A stretch of 50,795 bases of DNA from Pseudomonadota bacterium (GCA_021781615.1 JAJXWM010000012.1:1-50795); one strand, 5' to 3'; counted from the stretch's first letter, positions 26,466 through 35,670 are shown. The notes: generated from the sequence alone by a model not told the origin. Program-made: numbers and translations.

Positions 26466-27824
26466 CTAGCTAAAAAATGCGAGCTTAGTCACTACTAATA
26501 GCATCAAAATGTACATCATCCAATGAACATCACGCCATTTACCAGAAACCACCTTTAATAAAACATGAAATATTATTCCCGCCGAAATACCATTAGCGAT
26601 GCTATAAGTAAGCGGCATAATAATAATTGTCAAAAACGCTGGAACTGCCTCGCTAAAATCTTCAAAATTTATCTCCTTAATGCTTGAGATCATAAAGACA
26701 CCCATTAAAATCAATATCGGCGCCGTAGCAGCATTAGGAATCAATATAAATAACGAGCTTAAAATTAAAGATAATAAAAATAAGATACCGACAACTACTG
26801 CAGTTAAGCCTGTTCTACCACCAGCACTTACCCCTGCCATTGATTCAATATACGCAGTTAAAGCTGGAACTCCCAAAAACGCTCCAAAACAGGCACCAAC
26901 CGCATCAACAAACATCGCTTTGCCAATTAAACGCGAGCCATCGGATCGATTGATAACTCCCGTTTTGTTGGCAGCAGAAATTAAGGTAGCAAAAGTATCC
27001 ATTAAACCAACAAAAGTAAAAGTAAAAATTATTGAAATATAACCAAGTTTCAAAGCAGCACGAATGTCCATTACCCCAAGATCTAAACTATATATGGATG
27101 GTAATGAAAAATGAATGTTGTTAACATTCGTTAACCCCATCGGTATACCAATCAATGTGCCGAGAATAATCCCTATTAAAATAGCCCCCCTGATCCGTAA
27201 TACAATTAATACTGAAGTTATTACTAAACCAATTACTGCCAATAAAGTATCTGGCTTAGATAAACTACCTAAAGTCAAATCCCACTCAAAAAATGATAGA
27301 TCAGCTATACCACGCGACACCGTAATCATATCGAGAGATGGCCCAAGATGGGCATGTAACGTCACCAAATGTGACATTTTAAGCCCAATGATCGTAATAA
27401 AAAATCCAATACCAATCACTAATGCATGCTTCAAAGATGCCGGGAAAGCATCAACTAATACTTGACGCACCCTGGTTACGGTTAAAACTATAAAAACCAA
27501 ACCAGCAACAAAAGCAATGCCAAGAGCTGTTTGCCAAGGGATACCACCAGCTTGGGCAGCAATCGTGGCAAAATAGGCACTTAATCCCATCCCCGGAGCT
27601 AGAGCAATAGGAAAATTCACTATAAGTCCCATAGCAATACTAACTAAACCAGCGCTTAAACAAGTAGCAAAAAATATCGCCTCCTTATCCATTCCAGTAG
27701 TAGACAATATTGCAGGTAAAACCGCTAAAACGTAAGCCATGGTTATAAAAGTAGTTACGCCTGCCAATATTTCCGTTGATACTGAGGTTCCATGTTTTTC
27801 TAATTTAAAAATTCTATTTAACAT
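26466..27824 (-). CDS. NCS2-family purine permease, AzgA-like (452 aa)
   Basis: Inner-membrane nucleobase:proton symporter, most like the AzgA group (adenine, guanine, hypoxanthine). It starts with MLNRIFKLEKHGTSVSTEI and the membrane entry AGVTTFITMAYVLAVLPAIL, typical of this group. PGMGLSAYFATIAA corresponds to the AzgA glycine/asparagine motif (usually GMGLNAYF; here Ser replaces Asn). FTFVGLMDTFATLISAANKTG holds the substrate-binding Asp/Thr of helix 8, and GRTGLTAVVVG is the helix 10 signature. About 12-14 transmembrane segments are evident. Together with hpt it would provide purine salvage. The Ser at the usual Asn position is worth noting but need not abolish transport. Confidence 0.88.
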   Translation of the reverse strand: MLNRIFKLEKHGTSVSTEILAGVTTFITMAYVLAVLPAILSTTGMDKEAIFFATCLSAGLVSIAMGLIVNFPIALAPGMGLSAYFATIAAQAGGIPWQTALGIAFVAGLVFIVLTVTRVRQVLVDAFPASLKHALVIGIGFFITIIGLKMSHLVTLHAHLGPSLDMITVSRGIADLSFFEWDLTLGSLSKPDTLLAVIGLVITSVLIVLRIRGAILIGIILGTLIGIPMGLTNVNNIHFSLPSIYSLDLGVMDIRAALKLGYISIIFTFTFVGLMDTFATLISAANKTGVINRSDGSRLIGKAMFVDAVGACFGAFLGVPALTAYIESMAGVSAGGRTGLTAVVVGILFLLSLILSSLFILIPNAATAPILILMGVFMISSIKEINFEDFSEAVPAFLTIIIMPLTYSIANGISAGIIFHVLLKVVSGKWRDVHWMMYILMLLVVTKLAFFS

Positions 27825-28325
27825 TTGTACTCCGAGATAAATTTTGCTGCCCTAATTAAGAATACTTAAGCAAACCCAAAATCAGAATAAATTGTAATCT
27901 ATTTTTATAAATAAACCATGTTTTTCTCAATATACTAGGGCAATTGCACCTACCTTCTATCTTATTGATTTATAAAGCGGTAGGCGCAGACTTTAGCCAT
28001 GATCCTTATATACATTTAAATCGATTTAGAAGAAAACTACAATACAAAACTCACTCGCTATATGAACCATGGATAATGAATGCGAACCTCCAAGGACGGA
28101 TTTACGGCGTCCCGAAAATAAGCGCCACGAGTAATACACACAAAATACGCGGTTTTATGGTAATAATGTATATTAGGACAACCGCAAGCACCTACCAATT
28201 TGAAAAACAAATGCGAGTACCCTGCTCATATATACTTTCCATTGCAGCAAAAACAACCCTCAGTTAAACTAAATCACTAAACTGTTTTGACTTATTTATC
28301 TTAAAATTATAGATGGAGAGTACCT
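27825..28325. other. Intergenic region between the divergent permease and MFS genes
   Basis: About 500 bases. An open frame at 27944-28267 has no family likeness and no ribosome-binding site, so I do not call it a gene. Fragments of the GGTAGGCGCAG/GCACCTACC motif occur at about 27950, 27980 and 28190. Divergent promoters for both neighbours must lie here, but none is clear enough to call. Confidence 0.4.
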
Positions 28326-29543
28326 ATGAGCACAAAGAAAATAGTTTCCATCGGATTTTTAGGTAATGTTTTTGAATGGTACGATTTCTCCATCTATGCT
28401 TTCATGGCACCAGTTATTAGCAAAATATTCTTTAGCTCTAGCGACCCCAAAATAGGCTTACTAAAAACATTTTTCATATTCTCTCTTAGCTTTTTGATTC
28501 GCCCACTTGGCAGTATTTTCTTTGGTAGCCTGGGGGATAGACGTGGTCGCGCTTATTCACTTAAAATATCCCTTTTTATAATGGGAATCCCAACTATACT
28601 CATAGGTTTATTACCAACCTATAGCGGCCTCGGTACGATTTCGGTAGTAGCATTAGTAGTTTTAAGATTAATTCAAGGCTTTGCCGCCGGTGGCGAACTA
28701 CCAGGCAGCGCATGCTACATTTATGAACTTTCAGATGTCAAAAAGAGAAACTTTTTTTGTAGTTTTGTCGCTGCAAGCTCCGTCCTTGGCGTTTTATGTG
28801 GCTCAGTAGTAGCAACCACCTCCTTTTTTATTTTTGATGACGCCCAAATGACTGGTTGGGCCTGGAGACTGCCATTTTTAATTGGCTCAGTGATATTGGT
28901 ATTTCTCTATTATGTACGAAAGTTATTAATAGATGAAAATTTTGTTAGAGAAGAAAGTAGTCCGGTGGCCAATGTTATAAAATATGAATACAAATCTATT
29001 CTAAAAATCATCGCCCTTTATGCCTTTGTACAAATATCTTTTTATACGCTATTTGTGTGGTTTCCATCATATTTAAATGTTTATCTTGGCTTTTCGCGTA
29101 AAGTCGCCTTTCTCTTGGGCAGTATAGAAATCGGCCTACTGGTAATATTTACCTTAATCATAGGATATTTCGCCAAAGAAATAGGCAGAAAAAAGTTAAT
29201 TATCCTAAGTATTGTCTCCATTATTATCATCTCCTACCCAGCATTTAGTATTTTACAATATAAATGTTTACCCTTGATTTTGGCGATGCTCACTATTATT
29301 GCTCTATGCAAAGCTTGTATTGATAGTGTTATGGTTGAATTAATGGGCGATTCGTTTCCCAAAAGCGTTAGGTGCTCTGGAACTGGTATTAGCTTTACTT
29401 TAGCTACTGCTATATTCGGCGGTACCGCTCCCATCATTAATGGATACTTAATTAATACCACTGGCCTCCTTTTTGCCCCTATAATCGTGCTAGCAGTAGT
29501 TGGCCTCCTGGCCTTGCCAGTAGCGCTTTCCCTAAAGGACTAG
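28326..29543 (+). CDS. MFS transporter of the metabolite:H+ symporter (ProP-like) type (405 aa)
   Basis: Twelve-helix inner-membrane carrier. The first helix GNVFEWYDFSIYAFMAPVI carries the FEWYDF signature of the metabolite:H+ symporter family (ProP, KgtP and similar). The loop 2-3 motif is SLGDRRGRAYSLKISL, and LRLIQGFAAGGELPGSACYI is the helix 4 motif of the same family. Loop 8-9 has YFAKEIGRKK. The expected substrate class is a compatible solute, organic acid or amino acid, not resolvable from sequence. Length is slightly short for the family (usually 430-500), because the C-terminal coiled-coil extension of ProP is absent. TGGAGAG precedes the ATG. Stands alone on the plus strand. Confidence 0.87.
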   Translation: MSTKKIVSIGFLGNVFEWYDFSIYAFMAPVISKIFFSSSDPKIGLLKTFFIFSLSFLIRPLGSIFFGSLGDRRGRAYSLKISLFIMGIPTILIGLLPTYSGLGTISVVALVVLRLIQGFAAGGELPGSACYIYELSDVKKRNFFCSFVAASSVLGVLCGSVVATTSFFIFDDAQMTGWAWRLPFLIGSVILVFLYYVRKLLIDENFVREESSPVANVIKYEYKSILKIIALYAFVQISFYTLFVWFPSYLNVYLGFSRKVAFLLGSIEIGLLVIFTLIIGYFAKEIGRKKLIILSIVSIIIISYPAFSILQYKCLPLILAMLTIIALCKACIDSVMVELMGDSFPKSVRCSGTGISFTLATAIFGGTAPIINGYLINTTGLLFAPIIVLAVVGLLALPVALSLKD

Positions 29544-29645
29544 CACAAAATTTAGGTATTCATTACAGTCCGTTTGCTTTTGTATAATTCATGTTGTAGA
29601 ATCGTACGCTCTTTATAATATATATATGTTTTTTAGTGGAAATTT

Positions 29646-30071
29646 ATGAAAACCTTTAATCAAAGTATCGAACATAAAAAAGAATGGTATTTAGTGGACG
29701 CTGAGAATAAAACCCTCGGCCGCTTAGCAACAACCGTTGCCAAGTATTTGTGCGGAAAAAATAAACCGGAGTACACTCCATTTATCGACACCGGAGATGT
29801 AATCGTGGTTATTAACGCCGAAAAAGTTCATGTTACTGGTAATAAACTTAAAGATAAGATTTATTATCACCACACTGGTTACCAGGGCGGCATCAAAGAG
29901 ATCTCTTTAGAAAAGCAATTGATCAAAGCTCCGGAACAAGTTATAAAAGATGCGGTAAGTGGCATGTTACCCAAAGGTACCCTGGGGAGAAAAATGCTCA
30001 GCAAGCTTAAGGTTTATGCTGGCGACAAACACTTACATCAAGCGCAAAAATTAAAACCTTTATCTATTTAA
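29646..30071 (+). CDS. rplM: 50S ribosomal protein L13 (141 aa)
   Basis: Large-subunit ribosomal protein, an early assembly factor. The sequence [68 protein letters not shown] and [15 protein letters not shown] is unmistakable L13, at the normal length of about 142. It is followed 25 bases later by rpsI, the universal bacterial pairing, so the two are co-transcribed. A perfect TATAAT at 29614-29619 lies 27 bases upstream of the ATG but has no good -35 partner. Confidence 0.99.
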   Translation: MKTFNQSIEHKKEWYLVDAENKTLGRLATTVAKYLCGKNKPEYTPFIDTGDVIVVINAEKVHVTGNKLKDKIYYHHTGYQGGIKEISLEKQLIKAPEQVIKDAVSGMLPKGTLGRKMLSKLKVYAGDKHLHQAQKLKPLSI

Positions 30072-30096
30072 TCTAACAACTTAGGGCATAAAGCTA

Positions 30097-30525
30097 ATGA
30101 CAAAAAAACAATATTACGGCACAGGTCGACGTAAGACCTCGATTGCAAAAGTATTCATGAATTCTGGTAGCGGTAAAATAACCGTTAACTGCAAACCATT
30201 AGAAAAGTATTTTGGTCGTGAAACTTCCATAATGGTAGTTCGCCAACCCCTGGTACTTACTGATACGGTAAATAAATTTGACTTCATGGTAACCGTAAGG
30301 GGCGGCGGTGATAGTAGTCAAGCCGGAGCTATTCGCCTTGGCATTTCACATGCACTTTTGGACTACGATCAAGCAACAACTACCAAAAGCAACCCTGAAG
30401 AAAACACAGAGATGCATAAATTATTGAGAACGGCAGGATTATTGACCCGTGATGCCCGTAAAGTTGAACGTAAAAAAGTTGGCCGTAGCAAAGCCCGTAG
30501 AGGGAAGCAGTATTCTAAACGTTAA
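30097..30525 (+). CDS. rpsI: 30S ribosomal protein S9 with a small insertion (142 aa)
   Basis: Small-subunit ribosomal protein whose C-terminal tail reaches the P-site tRNA. Family sequence is clear: [73 protein letters not shown] and the terminal SKR. E. coli S9 has 130 residues; the extra 12 lie in one place, between the helix ending LLDYDQ and the strand [12 protein letters not shown], with the inserted stretch rich in Thr, Ser, Asn and Glu. The essential tail is intact. A tRNA-Gln gene follows 51 bases later. Confidence 0.98.
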   Translation: MTKKQYYGTGRRKTSIAKVFMNSGSGKITVNCKPLEKYFGRETSIMVVRQPLVLTDTVNKFDFMVTVRGGGDSSQAGAIRLGISHALLDYDQATTTKSNPEENTEMHKLLRTAGLLTRDARKVERKKVGRSKARRGKQYSKR

Positions 30526-30576
30526 TGTAGTGCATATGCATCCTCTTAGGAATCTTGGCAAAGAGCTCGTTATTTT

Positions 30577-30650
30577 TGGGGGATCATCTAATGGTAAGAT
30601 CACGGACTCTGACTCCGTTTATCTAGGTTCAAATCCTAGTCCCCCAGCCA
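30577..30650 (+). tRNA. tRNA-Gln (anticodon CTG)
   Basis: Cloverleaf of 74 bases. The acceptor TGGGGGA pairs with TCCCCCA and the discriminator is G, with CCA encoded. The D-arm is ATCTAATGGTAAGAT. The anticodon stem ACGGA/TCCGT holds the loop CTCTGAC, giving CTG for codon CAG. The T-arm is CTAGG, TTCAAAT, CCTAG. It lies just downstream of rpsI on the same strand and may be read from the ribosomal-protein transcript. Confidence 0.95.
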
Positions 30651-30682
30651 AAAAGCCAAAGGGGATAATAAATAATTAACTT

Positions 30683-30708
30683 CTTGCATAACCAAATATT
30701 TGGGCATA
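30683..30708. repeat. Short dispersed repeat (copy 2)
   Basis: Matches 23402-23427 with three mismatches in 26 bases, downstream of tRNA-Gln. Probably a fragment of a larger decayed repeat family. Confidence 0.5.
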
Positions 30709-30831
30709 GTGCAAAGCGCTTGTGTAGCGAGCAAGCGGGAAGAGCATCCACCCAACACGAAGAGGTTAGACTAAAAAACGTAGCTTATAAAAAAAGCCTA
30801 ATAAATTGGTAACAAATTGGAGTAAATAGCG

Positions 30832-31449
30832 ATGGCACTCAAACATTCAACCATGACTTTATATTCTGATGCTCTGGGTATCGACAGCCATAGAACTAGA
30901 ATAGTTCTTGCCGAAAAGGGAATTATGGTTAACATAATTCATGTAGATAAAAACAATCCTCCAGAGGATCTATTAACCATAAATCCATATCATTCATTAC
31001 CAACCTTAGTCGATCGTGACTTAGTTCTTTACGAAGCTAGCATCATTACCGAATATCTAGATGAGCGGTTTCCGCACCCGCCTCTCTTACCAGTTTACCC
31101 AGTTGCACGCGCAAAATGTCGCCTGATGATCTATCGAATGGAACATGACTGGTTGACATTGGCGGCAACAATAATAAGTGGCAAAAAAGCCGAAGCTGAT
31201 GAAGCACGCAAAGATTTACGTAGCCAACTAATAACTATTGCTCCATTATTTGCTGAAGCACCCTATTTTTTAAGCGAAGATTTTTCTTTAGCTGACTGTT
31301 GTTTAGCTCCAATGCTTTGGCGTTTAAAAAGCTTAGCTATTGAATTACCAACACCAGCTAAATCAATTTATGACTACATGAAGCGAATATTCGCTCGTGA
31401 TTCATTTCAAAAAAGCTTATCTGATTTAGAACGCGAATTTGGAGGCTAA
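30832..31449 (+). CDS. sspA: Stringent starvation protein A (GST-fold, 205 aa)
   Basis: RNA polymerase-associated protein with a glutathione-S-transferase fold, linked in proteobacteria to starvation and virulence gene control. The thioredoxin-like N-domain is seen in TLYSDALGIDSHRTRIVLAE, NPYHSLPTLVDRDLVLYEA and IITEYLDERFPHPPLLP; the helical C-domain contains PYFLSEDFSLADCCLAPMLW with the N-capping Ser/Asp box. Length is normal (about 205-212). GGAG precedes the ATG by about ten bases. Order rpsI-sspA-sspB is the standard gammaproteobacterial arrangement, here with tRNA-Gln between. Confidence 0.95.
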   Translation: MALKHSTMTLYSDALGIDSHRTRIVLAEKGIMVNIIHVDKNNPPEDLLTINPYHSLPTLVDRDLVLYEASIITEYLDERFPHPPLLPVYPVARAKCRLMIYRMEHDWLTLAATIISGKKAEADEARKDLRSQLITIAPLFAEAPYFLSEDFSLADCCLAPMLWRLKSLAIELPTPAKSIYDYMKRIFARDSFQKSLSDLEREFGG

Positions 31450-31451
31450 AC

Positions 31452-31856
31452 TTGAAATCATCTAAACCCTATTTAATCCGCGCTATCTACGAGTGGCTTC
31501 TTGACAATGAATGCACCCCTTACGTCGCTATCGATACCACCTATTCGCAAGTAAGCGTACCAAAAGATTATATCAACGAAGATAACACGATCACCCTGGA
31601 TATCTCTGTAGACTCAGTTAAGCACCTGGTAATAAAAAATGATGCCATGACCTGCCAAGCTAGTTTTGGCGGCAAAGTTCATCATATCTATGTTCCAATT
31701 ATAGCTATTTTTGCCATCTATGCCGCTGAAAATAGCGAAGGAATGACCTTTCCCAAAGAAGAAGAATCTGAATATGAAGCATATGAATCAGATGATACCC
31801 CCACCACAAAGCCAGACAAACCAAAATTAAGAGTTATAACTAATGAGGAAGATTAA
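31452..31856 (+). CDS. sspB: Stringent starvation protein B, ClpXP adaptor (134 aa)
   Basis: Adaptor that brings ssrA-tagged and other substrates to the ClpXP protease. The SspB core is clear: SSKPYLIRAIYEWLLDNECT, VSVPKDYI, ITLDISVDSVKHL, FGGKVHHIYVPIIAIFAIYA and the family pattern ENSEGMTF. A flexible acidic linker rich in Glu, Ser and Thr joins it to the C-terminal KPKLRVITNEED, which corresponds to the ClpX-docking motif of E. coli SspB (RPALRVVK). Translation starts at a TTG three bases after the sspA stop, with GGAGG inside the last sspA codons, so the two genes are tightly coupled. The last 17 bases overlap the opposite-strand protease gene. Confidence 0.95.
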   Translation: MKSSKPYLIRAIYEWLLDNECTPYVAIDTTYSQVSVPKDYINEDNTITLDISVDSVKHLVIKNDAMTCQASFGGKVHHIYVPIIAIFAIYAAENSEGMTFPKEEESEYEAYESDDTPTTKPDKPKLRVITNEED

Positions 31857-32499
31857 ATAAATTACTAATAAACATATATAACATATTAGTAATCGGCCTC
31901 ATTATAAAATCTATTGTGCCAAGCGCCAATAAAAGAAATAAAATATAAAAACCATATGCAGCTAGACGTTCATATTGGATCGCTATAGCTCGTGGCAACA
32001 AACTGGCGAAGACATGGCTCCCATCAAGCGGAGGAATTGGTATTAAATTTAAAACCATCAACATCACATTAATACTAATCCCAGCTGCACCGATCATATA
32101 AATGGCGAAAGCTCCAGGAATACCAGACGCTAATAACACCACCCCTCCTTTGGCAATGCCTGCCCAAATAAGAGCCATAATGAAATTGGAAACAGGACCA
32201 GCTGCCGAAATCAACGCAAAGTCCCGTCGAGGATGCCGTAATTGACGAGTATCGATAGGGACTGGTTTAGCCCAACCCATAACTATTCCACTATTAAGTA
32301 AAAGTAAAATCCCCGGAATGATAATGGTACCAACAATATCAATATGTTTAAGCGGATTGAAAGTTAAACGACCCAAAATCTTAGCCGTCTTATCACCGAG
32401 CAAATAAGCTACATAACCATGAGCTACCTCATGAACCGTTACTGCAAACAATACGGGTAAGACCCACATTGCTATCTTTTGTATTGTAGTTAGCTCCAT
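31840..32499 (-). CDS. Site-2 protease-family (M50) membrane metalloprotease (219 aa)
   Basis: Intramembrane zinc protease-like protein of the small Rv/YwhC branch. The first helix carries the catalytic zinc motif AVTVHEVAHGYVAYLLGD (HExxH), and MLMVLNLIPIPPLDGSHV supplies the third ligand in the NxxPxPxLDG motif. GRLTFNPLKHIDIVGTIIIP is the loop typical of this branch. About five to six transmembrane segments are visible. There is no PDZ domain, unlike RseP. Substrate unknown. It lies on the minus strand, three genes in a row with dolP and diaA, but its start is just past the dolP stop at 32501, so the three are one likely transcript. Confidence 0.88.
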   Translation of the reverse strand: MELTTIQKIAMWVLPVLFAVTVHEVAHGYVAYLLGDKTAKILGRLTFNPLKHIDIVGTIIIPGILLLLNSGIVMGWAKPVPIDTRQLRHPRRDFALISAAGPVSNFIMALIWAGIAKGGVVLLASGIPGAFAIYMIGAAGISINVMLMVLNLIPIPPLDGSHVFASLLPRAIAIQYERLAAYGFYILFLLLALGTIDFIMRPITNMLYMFISNLFNLPH

Positions 32500-32500
32500 A

Positions 32501-33067
32501 TTAGCTCAAGTACTCAAATAACTTTACCACCTTCTCTACTCCAGCCACGGTACGGGTCTTATCTGCTGCAAGCTTGGCCTGCGTACGAGTAGTCAACCCC
32601 ATCAAATAAACCACTTTATTCTCAGTAATAACTTTTAAGTTCGAAGAACTTAACCCCACCGTAGTAGCGAGTACGGTTTTCACTTTGGTAGTTATCCAAG
32701 CATCATTAGCACGATCCATATCTGATATTGGTTTTTCAATAGTAATCTCATTATGCACTATTTTAACTTTCGAATTTGATTTTGCTATTGCTTCAGCTTT
32801 GCTACGTAAACCAGCATCTGGTGCTTGCCCTAACAATAATGCAATATGGTTAAAAGTTGCAACCGATACATGCGCCCTATCGTGTAAATCTTGATCGCTA
32901 TCAAATTTATGTTGGACTTGGAAAGTAATATCACGATCATCAACTATAGTTTTAGTACTACGATGATCGTAAATAACCACACCCGCAGCCGTTCCTGCAA
33001 CAAAAGCAGCAGGAATACACCCTTGCAATATCAAGATCATCAAAAGGATTATTGGGATTTTTTTCAT
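32501..33067 (-). CDS. dolP: BON-domain outer-membrane lipoprotein, DolP/YraP-like (188 aa)
   Basis: Lipoprotein that in enterobacteria supports outer-membrane integrity at the division site. The N-terminus is a lipoprotein signal (MKKIPIILLMILILQGC, with Cys as the lipidated residue). Two BON domains follow: one around DDRDITFQVQHKFDSDQDLH and a second around DAWITTKVKTVLATTVGLSS, with KVVYLMGLTTRTQAKLAADK and AGVEKVVKLFEYL closing it. Length matches DolP (about 190). It follows diaA by nine bases, the same pairing seen in E. coli, which supports both names. Confidence 0.92.
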   Translation of the reverse strand: MKKIPIILLMILILQGCIPAAFVAGTAAGVVIYDHRSTKTIVDDRDITFQVQHKFDSDQDLHDRAHVSVATFNHIALLLGQAPDAGLRSKAEAIAKSNSKVKIVHNEITIEKPISDMDRANDAWITTKVKTVLATTVGLSSSNLKVITENKVVYLMGLTTRTQAKLAADKTRTVAGVEKVVKLFEYLS

Positions 33068-33076
33068 ATTCTTTCC

Positions 33077-33670
33077 TCAATTTTTTTCAAATAAGATTTT
33101 ATCGATCAATTCACACAAACAATGAATAACTAAAATATGCACCTCTTGAACACGAGGCGTAACTTTGGCCGGTACTCTTATTTCAAGATCACCAACTGCT
33201 AAAGCGCGAGCCATTTCTCCACCATCTCTGCCGGTTAATGCAATAACTCTTAATCCACATTCGTGCGCTCTGATAATGGCTCGAACAATATTTTGTGAAT
33301 TTCCGCTTGTAGAGATAGCAAGCAATACATCACCTTTCTTTCCTAGCGCTTTGATTTGCTTGGTAAAAATATCTTGGTAACTATAATCATTAGCGATTGC
33401 GGTTAAAGCAGCCGTATCAGTGTTTAAACAAATGGCCGAAAGAGGATCGCGTTCAATCATAAAACGATTTACTAATTCTCCGTTAAAGTGAGCTGCATCA
33501 CATCCAGAGCCACCATTACCACAACTTAGAATTTTACCACCATGGCTAATACAATTTGCTAGCATTTGACCAGCCTCAACAATAACCGGAGCTAAACTTT
33601 CGACTATTGAATTTTTCAAACTGGCGCTATCGACAAAATTTGTTTTTACTTGTTCAACTAGATTTTTCAT
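33077..33670 (-). CDS. diaA: SIS-domain protein DiaA/GmhA-like (197 aa)
   Basis: Sugar-isomerase (SIS) domain protein. DiaA binds DnaA and tunes replication initiation; the close relative GmhA is sedoheptulose-7-phosphate isomerase for LPS heptose. Motifs: GGKILSCGNGGSGCDAAHFN (phosphate-binding loop), ELVNRFMIERDPLSAICLNT, DVLLAISTSGNSQNIVRAI and VQEVHILVIHCLCELID. The DiaA name rests on its position directly before dolP as in E. coli; enzymatic GmhA function cannot be excluded. The start at 33670 is preferred for the AGGT upstream; an in-frame GTG at 33676 is less likely. Confidence 0.85.
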   Translation of the reverse strand: MKNLVEQVKTNFVDSASLKNSIVESLAPVIVEAGQMLANCISHGGKILSCGNGGSGCDAAHFNGELVNRFMIERDPLSAICLNTDTAALTAIANDYSYQDIFTKQIKALGKKGDVLLAISTSGNSQNIVRAIIRAHECGLRVIALTGRDGGEMARALAVGDLEIRVPAKVTPRVQEVHILVIHCLCELIDKILFEKN

Positions 33671-33769
33671 AAACACCTACCCATAAAACCGCGCCAAACC
33701 ACGCAGGCATCCGCCTGCACCTATCAAAAAATTGCAATCACCCAAAATAAACGTGGTGAATGGTCAGAA

Positions 33770-34387
33770 CTAAAACCTTTGCATTTTCATTTTCAGTAAT
33801 GGCAAGCGCAACTTCTTATTGGCATCTGCAGTCTCTGCCTTTCGGTACGCTTGCTCTGCTTCACTAAGCCTACCAAGATCTAAAAACGCATCACCCAAAA
33901 CCTCATTAATTTCAGCAAGATAACCATTATCATCAATCGACCCTAAAAGTTTAATAGCCTCCTGAGATTTCTTCATTGCTATTAATACTCTGGCATCACG
34001 AATACGAGCAAGTTGCCGTACCTTTTTATCAGGGGCTTTTTTGATTGCAAAACGTAACCTTTCATCAGCTAATTTTAAATCATTAACCTTTACCGCCTCT
34101 TTGGCTAAAATCAAGGCTGCCAAACTCGCATAAGGAGATCCTTTGTGATCTTTTATTAGCTTTTCACCGTATAACTTAAGCTCATCATTTTTTTTCTGAT
34201 CCATAAGATTCAGCATGTTCATATACATATTAGATGCTTGTTCTAAACGAACATTCTGATATTGTTGATAACGGTGCCAACCAAAGTTGGCTACTATAAC
34301 AAATAAGATTGTAAATAACAGATAATAGCCATACTCTTTCCACCAACCTTTAACAATTTGCATCTGTTCTTTATCTGACATTGGCAT
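33770..34387 (-). CDS. yfgM: YfgM-like inner-membrane TPR protein (205 aa)
   Basis: Inner-membrane protein with a single N-terminal anchor (YGYYLLFTILFVIVANFGWH, about residues 16-35) after a short cytoplasmic piece, and a periplasmic tetratricopeptide-type helical domain rich in A/L/K, including LGDAFLDLGRLSEAEQAYRK. In enterobacteria YfgM works with the SecYEG/PpiD chaperone network. Its place right after hisS is the standard gammaproteobacterial order. AGGTAGG lies five bases before the start. The usual next genes, bamB and der, are missing: the following gene on this strand is diaA. Confidence 0.9.
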   Translation of the reverse strand: MPMSDKEQMQIVKGWWKEYGYYLLFTILFVIVANFGWHRYQQYQNVRLEQASNMYMNMLNLMDQKKNDELKLYGEKLIKDHKGSPYASLAALILAKEAVKVNDLKLADERLRFAIKKAPDKKVRQLARIRDARVLIAMKKSQEAIKLLGSIDDNGYLAEINEVLGDAFLDLGRLSEAEQAYRKAETADANKKLRLPLLKMKMQRF

Positions 34388-34407
34388 AAAAACCTACCTT
34401 ACTTTAT

Positions 34408-35667
34408 TTAATTGTTTGAGTTTAAAAAATTCCCCACATCTTCTAGTTTAACATTTTCTTGGGGTTTGTTTTCACGTAAATATTTTAACAACACCTCTCC
34501 TTTAACAAGCTCAGCTTCTCCTAAAATCAAAGCGATATTAGCTTCACTTTTGTTGGCGCGCTTTAATTGGGTGCTTAAATCTCCCCCGCCACAATTTACT
34601 ATAACACTTACTTTACTATTTTGGCGAATTTTGTCTGCAAGCAGCATTCCAGAGGCCTTCGCTTGATCACCCAAAAGCACAAAATAAACCACATCAGAAG
34701 AAGGTAATCGTAAGCTATCTACAGCCAATGATAGCAGTCTCTCTAAACCTAATGCAAATCCAATAGCAGGCGTAGCTTTACCACCCATTTCGGCCACCAA
34801 ACCATCATAATGTCCGCCCGCACATACTGCATTCTGCGCCCCAATATCCGTAGTTACCCATTCAAAAACAGTCAAACAATAATAGTCCAAACCTCGCACC
34901 AACCTGGGATTAACCACATAGGGAATATTTACTTTATCCAATATATCGCATAACCCATCAAAATGCCGACGCGCTTCACTATCAAGGCATTCAAAAATTT
35001 TTGGGGCATTTTTAATTAAATCCTGTAAGCCTGGGTTTTTGCTATCCAAAATACGTAGCGGATTCGACAATAACCTACGCTTACTATCTTCATCCAAAAA
35101 CTCATAATGACCCTTAAAATACTCTACCAGGCGCTCTCGATATTTAGCACGAGCATCAGCATTACCAAGCGTATTAATCTGTAATTCAACCTTATTATCT
35201 ATTTTTAATTCTTGCCAAAAGCTTCTGGCTAATAACATAATTTCGGCATCAATGTCGGGCCCTGCTAAACCGTAAGCCTCAACGCCAAACTGGTGAAACT
35301 GGCGATAACGCCCTTTTTGCGGACGTTCATGCCTAAACATTGGACCATAATAAAATAAGCGCCGCACCTGATTGTAGAATAAGCCATGTTCAATTCCCGC
35401 TCGTATACAGCTAGCTGTCCCCTCAGGACGTAAAGTTAAACTATCACCATTACGATCCAAAAAGGTATACATCTCCTTTTCTACTATATCTGTGGCTTCA
35501 CCGATGGTACGAGAAAAAAGTTTGGTAGACTCAATTAATGGTAAACGAATCTCTTGATAGCCATATTGAAGAACAATTTGCTTCAATATGCCTTCTACCA
35601 TAGCCCAATACTTGCTGGTATCGGGTAAAATATCATTCATGCCTCTAATTGCTTGAATATTCTTCAA
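34408..35667 (-). CDS. hisS: Histidyl-tRNA synthetase (419 aa)
   Basis: Class II aminoacyl-tRNA synthetase charging tRNA-His. IQAIRGMNDILP is the family N-terminus, LPLIESTKLFSRTIGEATDI follows, LRPEGTASCIRAGIEHGL is part of motif 2 with YYGPMFRHERPQKGRYRQFHQ, LVRGLDYYCLTVFEW is the histidine-A motif, and PAIGFALGLERLL is motif 3. Length is normal (about 420-425). The start is a TTG at 35667, four residues before IQAIRG, with GGAGGG six bases upstream; this ribosome-binding site lies in the right outer arm of a long palindromic element. Followed 20 bases later by yfgM. Confidence 0.97.
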   Translation of the reverse strand: MKNIQAIRGMNDILPDTSKYWAMVEGILKQIVLQYGYQEIRLPLIESTKLFSRTIGEATDIVEKEMYTFLDRNGDSLTLRPEGTASCIRAGIEHGLFYNQVRRLFYYGPMFRHERPQKGRYRQFHQFGVEAYGLAGPDIDAEIMLLARSFWQELKIDNKVELQINTLGNADARAKYRERLVEYFKGHYEFLDEDSKRRLLSNPLRILDSKNPGLQDLIKNAPKIFECLDSEARRHFDGLCDILDKVNIPYVVNPRLVRGLDYYCLTVFEWVTTDIGAQNAVCAGGHYDGLVAEMGGKATPAIGFALGLERLLSLAVDSLRLPSSDVVYFVLLGDQAKASGMLLADKIRQNSKVSVIVNCGGGDLSTQLKRANKSEANIALILGEAELVKGEVLLKYLRENKPQENVKLEDVGNFLNSNN

Positions 35668-35670
35668 GAC

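Noticed and set aside
27944-28267. Open frame of 107 codons between the permease and MFS genes
   Set aside because: No ribosome-binding site, no family likeness and unusual composition (many Tyr, Thr, Arg); it looks like chance in an intergenic region with palindromic fragments.
30449-30679. Open frame overlapping rpsI and the tRNA-Gln gene
   Set aside because: It covers the end of a ribosomal protein in another frame and a complete tRNA, so coding is not credible.
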